Source: DASQHM01 sp035632095 (GTDB lineage: Bacteria; Pseudomonadota; Alphaproteobacteria; Ferrovibrionales; Ferrovibrionaceae). Taken from it: DNA of 23,334 nucleotides. Below are positions 23,175 to 23,334 of this stretch, in pieces. The DNA lies in the NCBI GenBank assembly GCA_035632095.1, contig DASQHM010000096.1:1-23334 (forward strand), written 5' to 3'. A program made the position numbers and the translations under genes. The number at the start of each line of letters is the position of its first letter. Positions within the stretch are counted from its first letter, which is position 1. The notes under the pieces are model-generated. The model did not search any database. It was not told the origin of the DNA and was given only the letters and a program-made list of their open reading frames with translations.

Positions 23175-23334
23175 GTGGCCCACCGCGCCACACGGCGCGC
23201 GGATGCCCTGGCGAGGCCGAGCAAACCGTCGGGCATGAACATGACCATGACGACCAGGATCACGCCGTAGAGCACCAGATTGAGGCCGGGTGCGTCGCCG
23301 GTCGCGGCTTGCGCGATCTCGTTGACGGTCTGCA
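23171..23334 (-). pseudogene. livM: C-terminal tail of a LivM permease, inverted (cut by window end)
   Basis: The minus strand from the window end encodes 53 residues ending at the TGA at 23171-23173. They begin QTVNEIAQAATGDAPGLNLV and continue LYGVILVVMVMFMPDGLLGL, followed by a basic tail ARASARRVARWAT. The pattern of APGLNLVLYG, a hydrophobic helix and P-x-GLLGL is the standard LivM C-terminus. This is what the plus-strand livM lacks. The reading frame is open to the window edge, so more livM sequence presumably lies beyond it. Confidence 0.85.

Larger units (their letters stand above)
22360..23238 (+). pseudogene. livM: LivM permease gene broken after residue 238 by an inverted junction
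   Basis: The first 238 residues are a normal LivM-type permease: WNILGGFGGQFSFGHAAFFG (43-62), the SYFALVTLAFAEVFR segment, and the coupling loop RLVAVRENEDAARALGVD (183-200), ending YIDPSIAFGP (229-238). After codon 238 (23071-23073) family similarity stops. The remaining 54 residues are hydrophilic, proline/arginine-rich and unlike LivM, because the DNA there is the antisense of a livG start and a livM tail. A LivM usually needs another 80 or so residues, including the last membrane helices, so the encoded protein would be non-functional as drawn. Either the chromosome carries a real inversion, or the sequence is a chimera at this point. The start at 22360 is seven bases after the livH stop. 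Confidence 0.85.

Noticed and set aside
23174..23238. Plus-strand C-terminus of livM as a genuine variant extension
   Set aside because: The opposite strand encodes a clear livG start and livM tail here, so the plus-strand residues after codon 238 are antisense noise.
1..23334. CRISPR arrays, tRNA/rRNA genes, insertion sequences, attachment sites
   Set aside because: I saw no regularly spaced repeats, cloverleaf or rRNA sequence, transposase or integrase motif, or long terminal repeats on either strand.

Overview
This is a GC-rich window from a proteobacterium, most likely an alphaproteobacterium of the Hyphomicrobiales (Bradyrhizobium/Xanthobacteraceae type). That guess rests on composition, frequent GTG starts, twin-arginine signals on ABC binding proteins, class III CoA-transferases and CoxLMS-type molybdenum hydroxylases. 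No marker gene fixes the taxon. No RNA genes, insertion sequences or CRISPR arrays were seen.

Region 1 (1-13170) is a divergent catabolic locus around a LysR-type regulator (5979-6923). The minus-strand arm runs LysR, an ATZ/TRZ-type amidohydrolase, the large (Mo), medium (FAD) and small (2Fe-2S) subunits of a xanthine-oxidase-family hydroxylase, then an AMP-binding acyl-CoA ligase cut by the window start. Consecutive structural genes overlap by 4 to 16 bases. The plus-strand arm carries an NMT1/SsuA-type ABC importer (binding protein, ATPase, permease), an FAD-dependent oxidoreductase, a CaiB/BaiF CoA-transferase and an enoyl-CoA hydratase, most of them also overlapping. Together they look like uptake, ring hydroxylation/hydrolysis and CoA-thioester degradation of one organic substrate. 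The large subunit carries an xanthine-dehydrogenase-like RGFGGPQ motif instead of the CO dehydrogenase active-site loop, so an N-heterocycle is a reasonable guess. The substrate cannot be read from sequence. The 140-base divergent region holds several strong dyads that are candidate operator sites.

Region 2 (13294-19988) is an export/resistance block: a LysE/RhtB exporter, an LCM-type SAM-dependent methyltransferase, and an HAE1-family RND pump with its membrane fusion protein, divergent from a TetR regulator. No outer-membrane factor gene is present.

Region 3 (20155-23334) is a branched-chain-amino-acid-type (Liv) ABC transporter: binding protein, LivH permease and LivM permease. The livM gene breaks abruptly at about 23064-23073. 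Beyond that point the opposite strand encodes the start of a LivG ATPase and the true C-terminal tail of a LivM, overlapping as ATGA. This part of the operon is therefore inverted relative to livM, either by a real short-repeat inversion or by a chimeric/fold-back assembly artefact. It is the most anomalous feature of the window.
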